DNA from: Vibrio pomeroyi
GTDB taxonomy: Bacteria; Pseudomonadota; Gammaproteobacteria; Enterobacterales; Vibrionaceae
Direction of reading: 5' to 3'
Assembly: GCF_024347595.1 (NCBI RefSeq)
Contig: NZ_AP025507.1
Span: 806,001 to 870,000, forward strand
DNA length: 64,000 bases
Below the pieces are notes generated by a model. The model was given only the letters and a program-made list of their open reading frames with translations, did no database searches and was not told where the DNA came from. This document shows positions 30,823-40,237 of this stretch, piece after piece; the stretch's first letter is position 1, and each line of letters starts with the position of its first letter. The translations under genes and the position numbers were made by a program.

Positions 30823-31214
30823 CTTACTTTTATCTAACGAGAACAATTGAGCACACTATAATCATTGCGAGGCCCGATTACTACTTAAAGCCGAAGTGAG
30901 CGTAAATTAATTGTCGGCTTATTTAACTAGGTCAATTTGGTGGATGTCCTTCGCTATGACGAGATATTCATCAAGTTTTGACGATATGATAGCCAGTATT
31001 GACATAAAACCGAAAAATATGTGATGTATTTCAATTTTTTCTGGCTTTTTTTATGCATTTAGGGAATAATCCGCCTCCCTTAGACGTCCCTAATGGCTTG
31101 AAGTGTTTTATTACTGCTTCGTAACTCTGAATGGAATCAGTATCTGATTGGATCAGTATTGGAATTGATAGAGCTCCCGGGACCTTTTGTTTACTTATAT
31201 ATAGTGGGATCCCA
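30823..31214 (+). promoter_or_regulatory. long leader region of csdA
   Basis: About 390 bp between divergent rnb and csdA hold no gene. AT-rich promoter-like sequence lies at 31010-31060, and an untranslated leader would run to 31215. Long leaders are known for cold-inducible helicase mRNAs. The exact start of transcription cannot be fixed here. Confidence 0.4.
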
Positions 31215-33185
31215 ATGTCCGAATCTGTAATTCAATTTAATGAATTAGCCCTAAACGATAACATTCTTTCAGCTCTTGATAGCATGGGTTTCGTTTCTCC
31301 GACTCCAATCCAAGCAGCAGCTATTCCTCTTCTACTTGAAGGCCGTGACGCACTAGGTAAAGCACAGACTGGTACTGGTAAAACAGCAGCATTCTCTCTG
31401 CCTTTACTTAACAAAATCAACCTAAACCAACACAAACCACAAGCAATCATCATGGCTCCTACTCGTGAGCTAGCGATTCAAGTTGCTGCGGAAATCAAAA
31501 ACCTTGGCCGTGATATCAAAGGTCTTAAGGTTATTGAAATCTACGGTGGTGCTTCAATCGTTGACCAAATGCGCGCTCTAAGCCGCGGTGCTCACATTGT
31601 TGTTGGTACTCCAGGTCGTGTTAAAGACTTACTAACTCGTGACCGTCTACACCTAGATGAAGCACACACATTTGTTCTTGATGAAGCAGATGAAATGCTA
31701 AAAATGGGCTTCGTAGATGACGTTACTTGGATCCTAGAGCAAGCTCCAGAAACTGCACAACGTGTACTTTTCTCTGCAACTATGCCTCCAATGGTTAAGA
31801 CTATTGTTGACCGTTACCTACGTAACCCTGCAAAAGTTGACGTTGCTGGTACTAACCACACAGTTGACAAAGTAGCGCAGAACTTCTGGGTTGTTAAAGG
31901 CGTAGAAAAAGACGAAGCAATGTCTCGTCTTCTAGAAACTGAAGAAACTGACGCATCAATCGTATTCGTACGTACTCGTCAAGACACTGAGCGTCTAGCT
32001 GATTGGCTATCTGCACGTGGCTTCAAAGCTGCTGCACTGCACGGTGATATTCCTCAGTCTCTACGTGAGCGCACTGTTGATCACATCAAACAAGGTGTTA
32101 TCGACATCCTAGTTGCAACTGACGTTGTAGCACGTGGTCTTGATGTTCCACGTATCACTCACGTATTCAACTACGACATCCCATTCGATGTTGAATCTTA
32201 CATCCACCGTATCGGTCGTACTGGCCGTGCTGGACGTAAAGGTAAAGCGATCCTACTAGTTCGCACTAACCAAATTCGCATGCTTCGCACTATCGAGCGC
32301 GTAACTAAGTCATCTATGGAAGAAATCCAACTTCCTCTACGTGACCAAGTTGCTGCAGCACGTGTTGCTAAGCTTGGCGCTGAACTTGAAACAGAGAAAG
32401 AAAGCAAAGCTCTAGAAAACTTCGCAGGTCTTATCTCTACACTTCAAGAGTCTCTAGAAGTTGATGCTGCTACTCTAGCTGCAATGCTTCTTAAGCGTCA
32501 GCAAGGTAAGAGCCCACTATTCTATGTTGGCGAAGACCCAATGATCGCTGCTATTGAGCGTGACAAGAACCGTCGCAAAGAGCGTCGTGAAGACCGTGAA
32601 AATGGTCGTGGCGATCGCAACTTCAATACGCAAGATTGGGATACTTACCAACTACAAGTTGGCCGTGAGCAAGGCGTTCAGGTTAAAGACATCGTTGGCG
32701 CACTAGCAAACGAACTTGGCCTAACTAAAGGTTCAATCGGTGCTATCAAGCTAGACCAAGGTTCTACTTACGTTCAACTGCCAAAAGCAATGAACTCTGA
32801 AACTGCTGGTAAGCTAAGCAAACTACGTATTCGTCAAAAAGAAGCTGGCGCTGTTGTTGTTGATTTCAACGACTTCCGTGAGCCTCGTCGTGGTGGCGGC
32901 GGTCGTGATGGCAACCGTGGTCGTGGCGGTCGTGATGGCGGCGGCTACCGTGGTAACCGTGATGGTAACCGCGAAGGTGGCAACCGTGAAGGCGGTCGTG
33001 GTGGATACCGTGGCAACCGTGATGGTGCACGCGATGGTAACCGTGAAGGCGGCCGTGATGGCGAGCGTCGTTTCGACCGTAACCGTGGTGGCGATCACCG
33101 TGGTAACTACCGTGGTGAACGTGGCCATGGTAACGGCAATGGCGGCGGTAACCGTGGTCGTCGTCCAGAGCGTAACGAAGGTTAA
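31215..33185 (+). CDS. deaD: cold-shock DEAD-box RNA helicase CsdA/DeaD
   Basis: 656 residues from the ATG at 31215, chosen because relatives begin near MSESVIQFNELALND; the in-frame upstream ATG at 31131 lies in the leader. DEAD-box core: motif I GKAQTGTGKTAAF, PTRELA, VGTPGR, DEAD (VLDEADEMLKMGF), SAT, ARGLDV, HRIGRTGRAG. A dimerisation/DbpA-like RNA-binding region follows, then a tail from about residue 555 packed with GG, RG and NRDG repeats. It is likely a ribosome-biogenesis and cold-adaptation helicase associated with RNase E. Codon use is strongly biased, as in highly expressed genes. Confidence 0.95.
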   Translation: MSESVIQFNELALNDNILSALDSMGFVSPTPIQAAAIPLLLEGRDALGKAQTGTGKTAAFSLPLLNKINLNQHKPQAIIMAPTRELAIQVAAEIKNLGRDIKGLKVIEIYGGASIVDQMRALSRGAHIVVGTPGRVKDLLTRDRLHLDEAHTFVLDEADEMLKMGFVDDVTWILEQAPETAQRVLFSATMPPMVKTIVDRYLRNPAKVDVAGTNHTVDKVAQNFWVVKGVEKDEAMSRLLETEETDASIVFVRTRQDTERLADWLSARGFKAAALHGDIPQSLRERTVDHIKQGVIDILVATDVVARGLDVPRITHVFNYDIPFDVESYIHRIGRTGRAGRKGKAILLVRTNQIRMLRTIERVTKSSMEEIQLPLRDQVAAARVAKLGAELETEKESKALENFAGLISTLQESLEVDAATLAAMLLKRQQGKSPLFYVGEDPMIAAIERDKNRRKERREDRENGRGDRNFNTQDWDTYQLQVGREQGVQVKDIVGALANELGLTKGSIGAIKLDQGSTYVQLPKAMNSETAGKLSKLRIRQKEAGAVVVDFNDFREPRRGGGGRDGNRGRGGRDGGGYRGNRDGNREGGNREGGRGGYRGNRDGARDGNREGGRDGERRFDRNRGGDHRGNYRGERGHGNGNGGGNRGRRPERNEG

Positions 33186-33226
33186 TCAACCTTTCGCTTA
33201 GACGCTTTAGTCTAGACACTGAATTT

Positions 33227-33255
33227 AAAAGCCGAGCGTAATGCTCGGCTTTTTT
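33227..33255 (+). terminator. terminator of csdA
   Basis: AAAAGCCGAGC/GCTCGGCTTTT hairpin with T tail. From here to 33847 (about 590 bp) I see no gene, only AT-rich upstream sequence of ackA. Confidence 0.9.
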
Positions 33256-33847
33256 GTGCCTGCTCGTTTATCTTCCCGATCTTACTACTCACATTTGAAG
33301 CAAACTATCCAAACTCCGCGATTGACTGTCTTCGTCGGTATATAAACTAAAAATGAATAATCCGATTTCAAGACGACGTGAAGTGAGCATCAAGTGCCGT
33401 TAGCATGGCTGTATGACGTTGTAAGGCTATACTTAAATCGCGTGCTACAAGATTCAGCGAGATGTATGAAAGCCACTTAATGTGCCGTGTAGAAGGTTTA
33501 TTGGAGTGGGGGGAGGTTTTGGCAGTCACAGGTGTTTAATGGGGGGAGTTTTACTATTTTCTCTCGTGAAATGAGCTTCCTGACCGAATCCGACAAATAG
33601 AGCAAATCAAGTTAAAAATAACGTTAGCATTCGTTTGCGGTACTCGTTTATCAATTTTCTTATTCAACTATTTTTTAATTTCGCTCTCGAAATAAATAAA
33701 TTAATGACTAAGATCAACTTAATTGTGTTCATTTAGTGATTTTTTCAAAACAAAAGTTGAAAGATTCAAAAATTATTGAATAATGGGCTTAACTAAAATT
33801 GAAGTAAACACTTCATCCAATTCGTACTGAAACAGGATCCATATCCA

Positions 33848-35041
33848 ATGTCTAATTCGTTTGTTCTGGTTATTAACTCGGGTAGTTCATCCCTAAAATT
33901 TGCTGTAATCGATTCTGTTTCTGGTGAAGCAGTATTAAGTGGCCTAGGGGAGTGTTTTGGTCTTGAAGATGCTCGCATGAGCTGGAAATTCCAAGGCGAG
34001 AAAACTGAAATTGCCATTCAAGGTGAAGATAACCACCACAAAATTGCCATTGGCAAATTGGTTGGCCTGATGGAAGACCTAGGCTTCACGGCAGATATCG
34101 TGGCAATCGGTCACCGTATCGTTCACGGTGGTGAGAAGTTCACTCAAACTGTTCGCATTACTGAAGAAGTAACGAACGAAATTGAAAGCCTGTCTGACCT
34201 AGCTCCACTTCATAACCCAGCAGGTGCTATCGGCATCCGTGCTGCGATTGAAGCTTTCCCTTCTCTACCTCAGTTCGCTGTATTTGATACTGCTTTCCAC
34301 CAAACAATGCCTCAACGTGCATTCACTGGTGCAATCGCAAAAGAGCTATACACAGACTTCGGCGTACGTCGTTACGGTTTCCACGGTACTAGCCACTACT
34401 TCGTTAGCCGTGAAGCTGCGAAGATGGTTAACAAGCCAATCGAGAAATCGAGCTTCATCTCTGTTCACCTAGGTAACGGCGCATCTGTATGTGCTATCAA
34501 AGATGGTAACAGTGTTGATACTTCTATGGGCTTTACACCGCTTTCTGGCCTAATGATGGGCACACGTTGTGGTGACCTAGACCCAGGCATCATCGAGTAC
34601 CTACTTAAGAAAGGTTGGTCACAAGAGCAAGTCTTCAACTCTCTTAACAAGGAGTCTGGCTTCCTAGGCGTGTCTGGTCTTACGAGCGATGCTCGTGGCA
34701 TTTTAGAAGCAATGGAAGAGGGCCATGAAGGCGCTAAACTGGCTTTCGAAGTATTCACATACCGCGTAGCTAAATACGTTGCTTCTTACCTTGCAACGCT
34801 AGATTCTTTAGACGGCATCATCTTCACAGGCGGTATCGGTGAGAACTCTCTACCAATTCGTCGTGAGATCCTAAGCAACCTTAAGATTCTAGGTTTTGTT
34901 GAAGATGTAGCTGGTAACGAAGCAGCTCGCTTCGGTGCTGAAGGCATCATCGCGAAGTCTGAAATGCTAGACGCTGTAGCAATGGTTATCCCAACTAACG
35001 AAGAGTTCGTTATTGCTCAACAGTCGGTAGAGCTTCTGTAA
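33848..35041 (+). CDS. ackA: acetate kinase
   Basis: 397 residues, full length. ASKHA-fold motifs: NSGSSSLKFAV at the N-terminus, the active-site arginine region (GHRIVHGGEKF), DTAFHQTMP, HLGNGASVCAI, and FTGGIGENS near the C-terminus. It converts acetyl phosphate and ADP to acetate and ATP, or the reverse. No pta follows; a terminator lies directly downstream, so this is a stand-alone copy, as seen for second acetate kinase genes on Vibrio chromosome 2. Codon bias suggests high expression. Confidence 0.96.
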   Translation: MSNSFVLVINSGSSSLKFAVIDSVSGEAVLSGLGECFGLEDARMSWKFQGEKTEIAIQGEDNHHKIAIGKLVGLMEDLGFTADIVAIGHRIVHGGEKFTQTVRITEEVTNEIESLSDLAPLHNPAGAIGIRAAIEAFPSLPQFAVFDTAFHQTMPQRAFTGAIAKELYTDFGVRRYGFHGTSHYFVSREAAKMVNKPIEKSSFISVHLGNGASVCAIKDGNSVDTSMGFTPLSGLMMGTRCGDLDPGIIEYLLKKGWSQEQVFNSLNKESGFLGVSGLTSDARGILEAMEEGHEGAKLAFEVFTYRVAKYVASYLATLDSLDGIIFTGGIGENSLPIRREILSNLKILGFVEDVAGNEAARFGAEGIIAKSEMLDAVAMVIPTNEEFVIAQQSVELL

Positions 35042-35075
35042 TCTAAGCAACGGCTTAAGTTATAAAAAACAATTG

Positions 35076-35104
35076 AAAAGCGAGCCTAAGTGGCTCGCTT
35101 TTTT
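35076..35104 (+). terminator. terminator of ackA
   Basis: AAAAGCGAGCC/GGCTCGCTTTT hairpin with T tail. Confidence 0.9.
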
Positions 35105-35128
35105 GTGTCTGTTGTATTCAATTGAAAA

Positions 35129-36112
35129 CTACTTAACTTCGTACCTTAGAAGCACTTCATTATCGAGAACAACATTCGTCGACCAGATAAAGCTTGCTCC
35201 GGCGCCACTGAATTTTTCAATGAAGTTCATGTATGCCTTTTTGTTGTTTACGCCAATATCGTCTTCTGAGTAGACAGATGCTTGAGGCCATGAAGCTGAA
35301 TTAAACTCTTGGTTCATCCAATTACTTGGCGTTTCCCAGTGAGCGGCGTACGCATCTTGCCCGTGATCAGTGCCTTCGGTTGTGCAACTTTCAGAAAGAC
35401 GTTTTCCGTCTACTTCACTCAAACAAGTTAGGTCGTAAATCGGTGCGGTATAGAATGTTTGAGCTTGCCAATCTGCGCTTGTAACGGTTCCATCACTAAA
35501 GCTCGCGATAAAACCACCATCACCCGCATGATAAGCTTTACCGCGGTTGTCTTCTGTACCTAGGCCTAGGTTTTCTTCCCAATCAATCACCTTTACTGCA
35601 ATCGTGTAGGGCTTGTTAACTTTGAACTTAACAAGGTTTGAGTTAAATGGCGTAAAAGGAACCGTATCGACTGCGACTAGCGTGCCGTTGATGTACAGTT
35701 CAAAATAGTTATCGGCAAAAATATAGCCTGTCACTTCTTCGCCGTCAGGATCAATTTCGACTACCGGAACCAAAGTTTGATCGACATCCGCTAGGCTGCT
35801 TGGTGTGGTGTTTGAACACTCTTCATAAAGATCGAAGGCTTTTGGACCGCTCGCAAAGCTGTTTTTGGCAGGAACTGTCCAAACCTTTCCGTCAGAGTCT
35901 GTAATTTCCCCAACACCGGCGACTCGGCTGCGTCCGTTGTTACATTCAAATAGATTCGACTCAACGGTAGTGGCTCTGCCTTGAGTAATGCTTGCTGAGC
36001 CTTGGTAATCGTTGATGTTGCTGACAGACGGTGTGTCTGATGATGGTGAGCACCCTGCCACGAGTAATGCGATAGATGAAATGGCAAGAGCCTGATGTTT
36101 TGTGTTGATCAT
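35129..36112 (-). CDS. lipoprotein of unknown function
   Basis: 327 residues from the ATG at 36112, which gives a lipoprotein signal (MINTKHQALAISSIALLVAGC); the upstream extension is rejected. The mature part is rich in beta strands and aromatic residues (GYIFADNYFELYINGTLVAVDTVPFTPFN), resembling a sugar- or ligand-binding beta-sandwich. Four cysteines could form disulfides. No family named with confidence. Confidence 0.75.
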   Translation of the reverse strand: MINTKHQALAISSIALLVAGCSPSSDTPSVSNINDYQGSASITQGRATTVESNLFECNNGRSRVAGVGEITDSDGKVWTVPAKNSFASGPKAFDLYEECSNTTPSSLADVDQTLVPVVEIDPDGEEVTGYIFADNYFELYINGTLVAVDTVPFTPFNSNLVKFKVNKPYTIAVKVIDWEENLGLGTEDNRGKAYHAGDGGFIASFSDGTVTSADWQAQTFYTAPIYDLTCLSEVDGKRLSESCTTEGTDHGQDAYAAHWETPSNWMNQEFNSASWPQASVYSEDDIGVNNKKAYMNFIEKFSGAGASFIWSTNVVLDNEVLLRYEVK

Positions 36113-36451
36113 TGATAGAGAGCCAATGTGGAATGATGTAAATAAGCGTGGTTCAAAATGAGCCAAGTGCAAGTAAGTTAAGCTAAATACAATTAAACTA
36201 AGCAGAAGCTAGATCACCTGCTGGGCTACCATGCTTATTCCTGAATGGGGCTTATAATAACGGCAAGAATGTAAACAAGCGTAAAGCTGAGTAATAAATG
36301 GTAAAACAGCGTTTGCTTGGATAATGGCACCAGCTTGCGCTGTGTTCGTAAAAATAACCCCCACGAATCAGTCTCTGGTTGTGATTGAGATAGTATTTTG
36401 CTACAAAACGCGCATAATCTCGCTATACAACATTTAAAGAAGAAATTACCT

Positions 36452-36838
36452 ATGACTACCTTTCAATACTACTTTCACCAACTGCCTTGCTTCGATTGTA
36501 AAAAGACATCTGTAAGTACTGATCTTGGTTGGTTAACGCCTGCGATGAAAGAGGCTGCTGTAGCACAAGTAACTGCGACGCTTGCTCAAGGTGAAGTTAC
36601 GCCAGATCTTTCAGCGGACGTAGTTTGTACGAAAGAAGAAGCTCGCGAATACTTGCTGCTGAACTTCTTTGGTTATTCAGAAGAAGAGCTAGAAAGCGGG
36701 ATCGAAGCGGATGATGAGAAAGAAGTCGCTGATGAAATCGCAGAACTACTAGAAGAAGGTAAAGACACGATCACCTTCGAACATGAAATTGCGCTTCAGT
36801 GCTGTGCTGACTGTGATGTTGAAGACGAGTCAAACTAA
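36452..36838 (+). CDS. conserved hypothetical acidic protein with CXXC motifs
   Basis: 128 residues from the ATG at 36452; the in-frame ATG at 36398 is less likely. CFDC at the N-terminus and CCADC at the C-terminus could bind a metal together. The middle is highly acidic (EEELESGIEADDEKEVADEIAELLEEGKD). Soluble, single gene, family unknown. Confidence 0.7.
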   Translation: MTTFQYYFHQLPCFDCKKTSVSTDLGWLTPAMKEAAVAQVTATLAQGEVTPDLSADVVCTKEEAREYLLLNFFGYSEEELESGIEADDEKEVADEIAELLEEGKDTITFEHEIALQCCADCDVEDESN

Positions 36839-36890
36839 GCACTCGTATTAGACGATACATCCATCGATAGGGTGTAATCTTCAAATGATT

Positions 36891-36930
36891 AAAGGCGTTA
36901 GTGGATTAAAGTTCACTAAAAGCCTTTTTT
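36891..36930. terminator. imperfect terminator hairpin
   Basis: Nested arms AAAGGC/GCCTTT and TTAGTG/CACTAA with a six-T tail, between convergent genes. Confidence 0.65.
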
Positions 36931-36942
36931 ATCTTTAGGTCG

Positions 36943-37875
36943 TTAAGACTTTTGAGTTTCTATAATGCCTTGCTCGCTCAGTTGAGAAAGGATCTCTGCG
37001 GTTTTCTCGCGGAACAGATCTCTTAATAGGCGAACGGTCGGAGTGATGGATTGACGGCTGGGACACACTAACCACAGTTCAGTTGAGGTTGGCTTGAACT
37101 CGGGCATGATTTTAACCACTTCGCCAGAGAGCAGATGGCTCGACATATCTAAACAAGACTTTATCGCCACGCCTTTCCCTGCCACACACCAGCGCCTAAC
37201 AAGGTCAGCATCATTTGAGGCGCGATTCCCTTTTAGTTTCACTTTATGATCTTGTTTACCGTCATTAAACACCCATTCGTCTTGCAACATATCATGCAGC
37301 TGATACAGCAGACCATTGTGATCAGCTAGGTCGCTTGGCTGGTTTGGTGTTCCCATCTCGGCCAAGTATGCAGGCGCTGCACACAATATTCTTGGCACAT
37401 CGCAGATCTTAAAGCCGTACATGTTGGCATCATTCGGAGAACCATAACGCAAAGCCATGTCTACAGAATCACGGTAGAAATCGATGTTGCTGTCACTGAT
37501 GCTGGTGCGAAGTGTAGCCTTTGGGTATTCAAGCAGAAATTCATCAAGCCAAGGTGTAATGAGGTTACGTCCTAAATCCGAAGAAAGCGCGATGCGGATT
37601 TCTCCGTCTAAGATACCAAGCTCTTCACGCATGTTGAGTTTGGCTTGCTCTAACATCTTCAAGGCTTGCTCACACTCAGGTAAATAGCGCTCGCCTGCAG
37701 AGGAAAGCCGTAAATGACGAGTGGTTCTTACAAACAGTTCAGCACCCAGTGCGGCTTCAACACGTTTGACGGCAGCACTCGCGGTTGCGGTACGCATGTC
37801 TAGGTTGGTGGCTGCTGCGGTGATACTACGAAACTCCGCCACCTTTAAAATGACCTGCAAGTCTTCAAGAAGCAT
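36943..37875 (-). CDS. LysR-family transcriptional regulator
   Basis: 310 residues. N-terminal winged helix (MLLEDLQVILKVAEFRSITAAATNLDMRTATASAAVKRVEAALGAELFVRTTRHLRLS), then a periplasmic-binding-like effector domain. It diverges from the OpuAC-like gene at 38086 across 210 bp, the usual position for a LysR activator of the opposite gene. A promoter element shared with the reductase at 39060 suggests that gene may be a second target. Confidence 0.92.
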   Translation of the reverse strand: MLLEDLQVILKVAEFRSITAAATNLDMRTATASAAVKRVEAALGAELFVRTTRHLRLSSAGERYLPECEQALKMLEQAKLNMREELGILDGEIRIALSSDLGRNLITPWLDEFLLEYPKATLRTSISDSNIDFYRDSVDMALRYGSPNDANMYGFKICDVPRILCAAPAYLAEMGTPNQPSDLADHNGLLYQLHDMLQDEWVFNDGKQDHKVKLKGNRASNDADLVRRWCVAGKGVAIKSCLDMSSHLLSGEVVKIMPEFKPTSTELWLVCPSRQSITPTVRLLRDLFREKTAEILSQLSEQGIIETQKS

Positions 37876-37998
37876 ATTATCTACCTGTGTTTGATAATGT
37901 TCTAAACATTGTATTGAGATTTTTGCTAATCATAAAGTGGGTTGATCCCAATTCATCTCTTTTAAGCTAGCTTTATATGCGCAATTGCCAAAATATAT

Positions 37999-38030
37999 TT
38001 GAGAATCATTCAAATATTAGGCTGTTTTTC
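37999..38030 (+). promoter_or_regulatory. shared upstream element, copy 1
   Basis: A 32-bp segment starting TTGAGAATCATTCAA and including ATTAGGC. It is 26/32 identical to 38977-39008 and sits 87 bp before the OpuAC-like start. The TTGA..TCAA arms form an inverted repeat. Confidence 0.6.
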
Positions 38031-38085
38031 GCTGATTTTTACCCATGTACTATCTCTATCAAGCCGAACAAAAGGGGATAACAAC

Positions 38086-38871
38086 ATGACTAAGAAAATC
38101 ACAATTGGCGTAACAGATTTGTCGTTTCACCGAACCACTGCATCATTGGTTACCAATGTATTAAACGCAATGGGCTTCGAGGTGGAGCGTGTTTTTTCTC
38201 CTCATCAAGAAAATTTCGAAAAGCTAAAAGCGGGTGAAGTAGACATGCTTTCTTCGGCTTGGTTGCCATCAAGCCACGGTATCTACAAAGCGGACGTTGA
38301 GGAAGTTGAGCCACTTATTGAACTTGGCCTTCACTATGAACCTTATGCGTTGTGGGGCGTGCCTGATTATGTCCCTGAAGAAGCTGTTTCTGAGGTCGCT
38401 GATCTATTAAAGCCTGAAGTTATCGAGAAAATGAACTCTACCATTCAGGGTATTAACCCCGGTGCAGGCATCACACGCTTCTCTATTCAGATGATGAAAG
38501 AGTACGGCCTGAACGATGCGGGTTACGAGTTTTTCCCTGGTAGTGAAGACGACTGTTTTGATGCCTTTGAAAGCGCGGTAGCGAACAAGGAGTGGGTTGT
38601 TGTACCGCTGTGGAAACCTCAATTCTTGCACTATCGCTATGACATTCGAGAGATCAAAGAGCCAAAAGGCTTACTCGGTATTGTGGATAGAGCAGTACTT
38701 CTTTTAAGAGACGACAAGAAGCATTTGTTTAGCGAACAACAGATCCAGACGTTAGATTCATTGCGATTCTCAAACGATATTATCGCAGAGCTAGATTATA
38801 AAGTTTGCCGTGAAGGTAAGCCGCAAGATGAAGTAACGCGTGACTGGTTGATTGAGCAAGATCTAATTTAA
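38086..38871 (+). CDS. OpuAC-like glycine-betaine-type binding protein without signal peptide
   Basis: 261 residues of the OpuAC/ProX substrate-binding fold (KITIGVTDLSFHRTTASLVTNVLNAMGFEVERVF… and AGEVDMLSSAWLPSSHG). From the ATG at 38086 there is no signal peptide. A longer frame opens at a TTG at 37999 and would supply a hydrophobic N-terminus, but that stretch carries the promoter element shared with the next gene, so the shorter form is preferred. No permease or ATPase is nearby. It may be a cytoplasmic ligand sensor. Confidence 0.82.
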   Translation: MTKKITIGVTDLSFHRTTASLVTNVLNAMGFEVERVFSPHQENFEKLKAGEVDMLSSAWLPSSHGIYKADVEEVEPLIELGLHYEPYALWGVPDYVPEEAVSEVADLLKPEVIEKMNSTIQGINPGAGITRFSIQMMKEYGLNDAGYEFFPGSEDDCFDAFESAVANKEWVVVPLWKPQFLHYRYDIREIKEPKGLLGIVDRAVLLLRDDKKHLFSEQQIQTLDSLRFSNDIIAELDYKVCREGKPQDEVTRDWLIEQDLI

Positions 38872-38872
38872 T

Positions 38873-38912
38873 CTCTATGCCTCTATGCCTCTATGCCTCT
38901 ATGCCTCTATGC
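38873..38912 (+). repeat. five tandem copies of an 8-bp unit
   Basis: Five exact copies of CTCTATGC begin two bases after the OpuAC-like stop. Non-coding as placed. Confidence 0.95.
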
Positions 38913-38976
38913 AGCACCTAACAGAGTTACTTGTTCGTGTTGCTCAATCAGTAGCAACACGATTATCAAAAAATAA

Positions 38977-39008
38977 TTGAATATGATTCAAACATTAGGC
39001 GGTTTATC
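38977..39008 (+). promoter_or_regulatory. shared upstream element, copy 2
   Basis: Starts TTGAATATGATTCAA, a near-perfect inverted repeat, and includes ATTAGGC. It lies 83 bp before the reductase start and matches copy 1 at 26 of 32 bases. Confidence 0.6.
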
Positions 39009-39059
39009 TAAATTGAGAGTCAACTAAGATTAAGTCGTCTAATTCAAGGAGAAAGCACA

Positions 39060-40085
39060 ATGTCAGTACCATCGAAAATGAAAGCTATCGGATTTACTCA
39101 GTCACTTGCGATTGCAGAGCAAAACAGTCTAGTTGAGTTTGAAACGAATCTTCCAGAACTAAAAGAACATGATCTGCTTGTGAAAGTGAGCGCGACCTCT
39201 ATCAATCCAGCAGACGCAAAAATTCGAATTCGCAGTGCTCAAGATAAAACACTTGAGCAACCAAAAGTCCTTGGTTATGACGCGGTTGGTGAAGTTGTCG
39301 GTAAAGGTACAGACGTTGAAGGGTTCGAACTAGGCGACCGCGTTTACTATGCAGGTGACGTAACTCGCATGGGTGCTAATGCAGAATACCAAGCCGTTGA
39401 CTACCGTATTACGGCGAAAGCACCAAAGAGCCTTTCTGATGAAGCTGCTGCAGTTATGCCACTGGCAACACTTACTGCGTGGGAAGCGTTGTTTGATCGC
39501 CTACGTGTGCGTCCAGAAGAGAAAAAATCCATTTTGATCATTGGTGGTGCTGGTGGTGTCGGTTCAATCACAATTCAATTGGCGAGCCAACTGACTAACC
39601 TGACTGTTATTGCGACTGCTTCAAGACCTGAAACTGAACAGTGGGTAAGGGATATGGGTGCAGACCATGTCGTAAATCACCGTAACTTGGTTGAGTCTGT
39701 ACGAGAGCAAGGCATTCAGCATGTCGACTACATCTTCAATGTTGCCGATACCAAAGGGCACTGGGAATCAATGGTCGAGCTTATTGCACCACAAGGCATG
39801 ATCAGTTCTATTGTTGAGTTCGACGGCGGAATAGATCTGTCGGCGCTGCAAGGCAAGTCTGCAGGCTTTGTGTGGGAGTTGATGTTTACACGTTCACTGT
39901 TCAACACTGACGATATTCAGAAACAACAAGATATCCTGTTCCAAGCAGCGAACCTGATTGATGCTGGCCGTATCAAATCTACGCTTACCACCACATTGAA
40001 TGGCTTTAGCGTTGAGACACTGAAAGATGCGCACCAACGTATTGAAAGCAGCGCGTCGATTGGTAAAACAGCTATCAAATATTAA
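39060..40085 (+). CDS. zinc-type alcohol dehydrogenase / quinone oxidoreductase family protein
   Basis: 341 residues of the medium-chain dehydrogenase/reductase fold. GroES-like N-terminal half (SATSINPADAKIR, VLGYDAVGEVVGKG) and a Rossmann half with nucleotide motif (IIGGAGGVGSITIQLA). Catalytic zinc ligands are lacking, so it should act as an NADPH:quinone reductase of the ZADH/YogA type. It has a GGAG Shine-Dalgarno and a promoter element in common with the gene before it. Confidence 0.9.
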   Translation: MSVPSKMKAIGFTQSLAIAEQNSLVEFETNLPELKEHDLLVKVSATSINPADAKIRIRSAQDKTLEQPKVLGYDAVGEVVGKGTDVEGFELGDRVYYAGDVTRMGANAEYQAVDYRITAKAPKSLSDEAAAVMPLATLTAWEALFDRLRVRPEEKKSILIIGGAGGVGSITIQLASQLTNLTVIATASRPETEQWVRDMGADHVVNHRNLVESVREQGIQHVDYIFNVADTKGHWESMVELIAPQGMISSIVEFDGGIDLSALQGKSAGFVWELMFTRSLFNTDDIQKQQDILFQAANLIDAGRIKSTLTTTLNGFSVETLKDAHQRIESSASIGKTAIKY

Positions 40086-40153
40086 TTGTTAATGATTTAG
40101 ATCTTTGACGGTTTGAATCGTTGATCTTTTGAATAGCTCGAACGCTGGATTAG

Positions 40154-40200
40154 AAAGCCCCTGATACTTATCGTGAATCGGTAAGGTATCAGGGGCTTTT
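40154..40200 (+). terminator. terminator after the reductase
   Basis: AAAGCCCCTGATAC/GTATCAGGGGCTTT hairpin with T tail; bidirectional in form. Confidence 0.88.
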
Positions 40201-40237
40201 GTTCGTCTGTAGTTTACTTCGGGTCTTACTCAGAGCT

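Noticed and set aside
32823..33219. Long open frames opposite and beside the end of csdA
   Set aside because: They are shadows of the RGG-coding repeats; composition is extreme (Thr/Val or His/Arg runs) and they lack start signals.
37999..38085. N-terminal extension of the OpuAC-like gene that looks like a signal peptide
   Set aside because: It starts at TTG without a Shine-Dalgarno and overlaps the promoter element shared with the next gene; kept only as an alternative.
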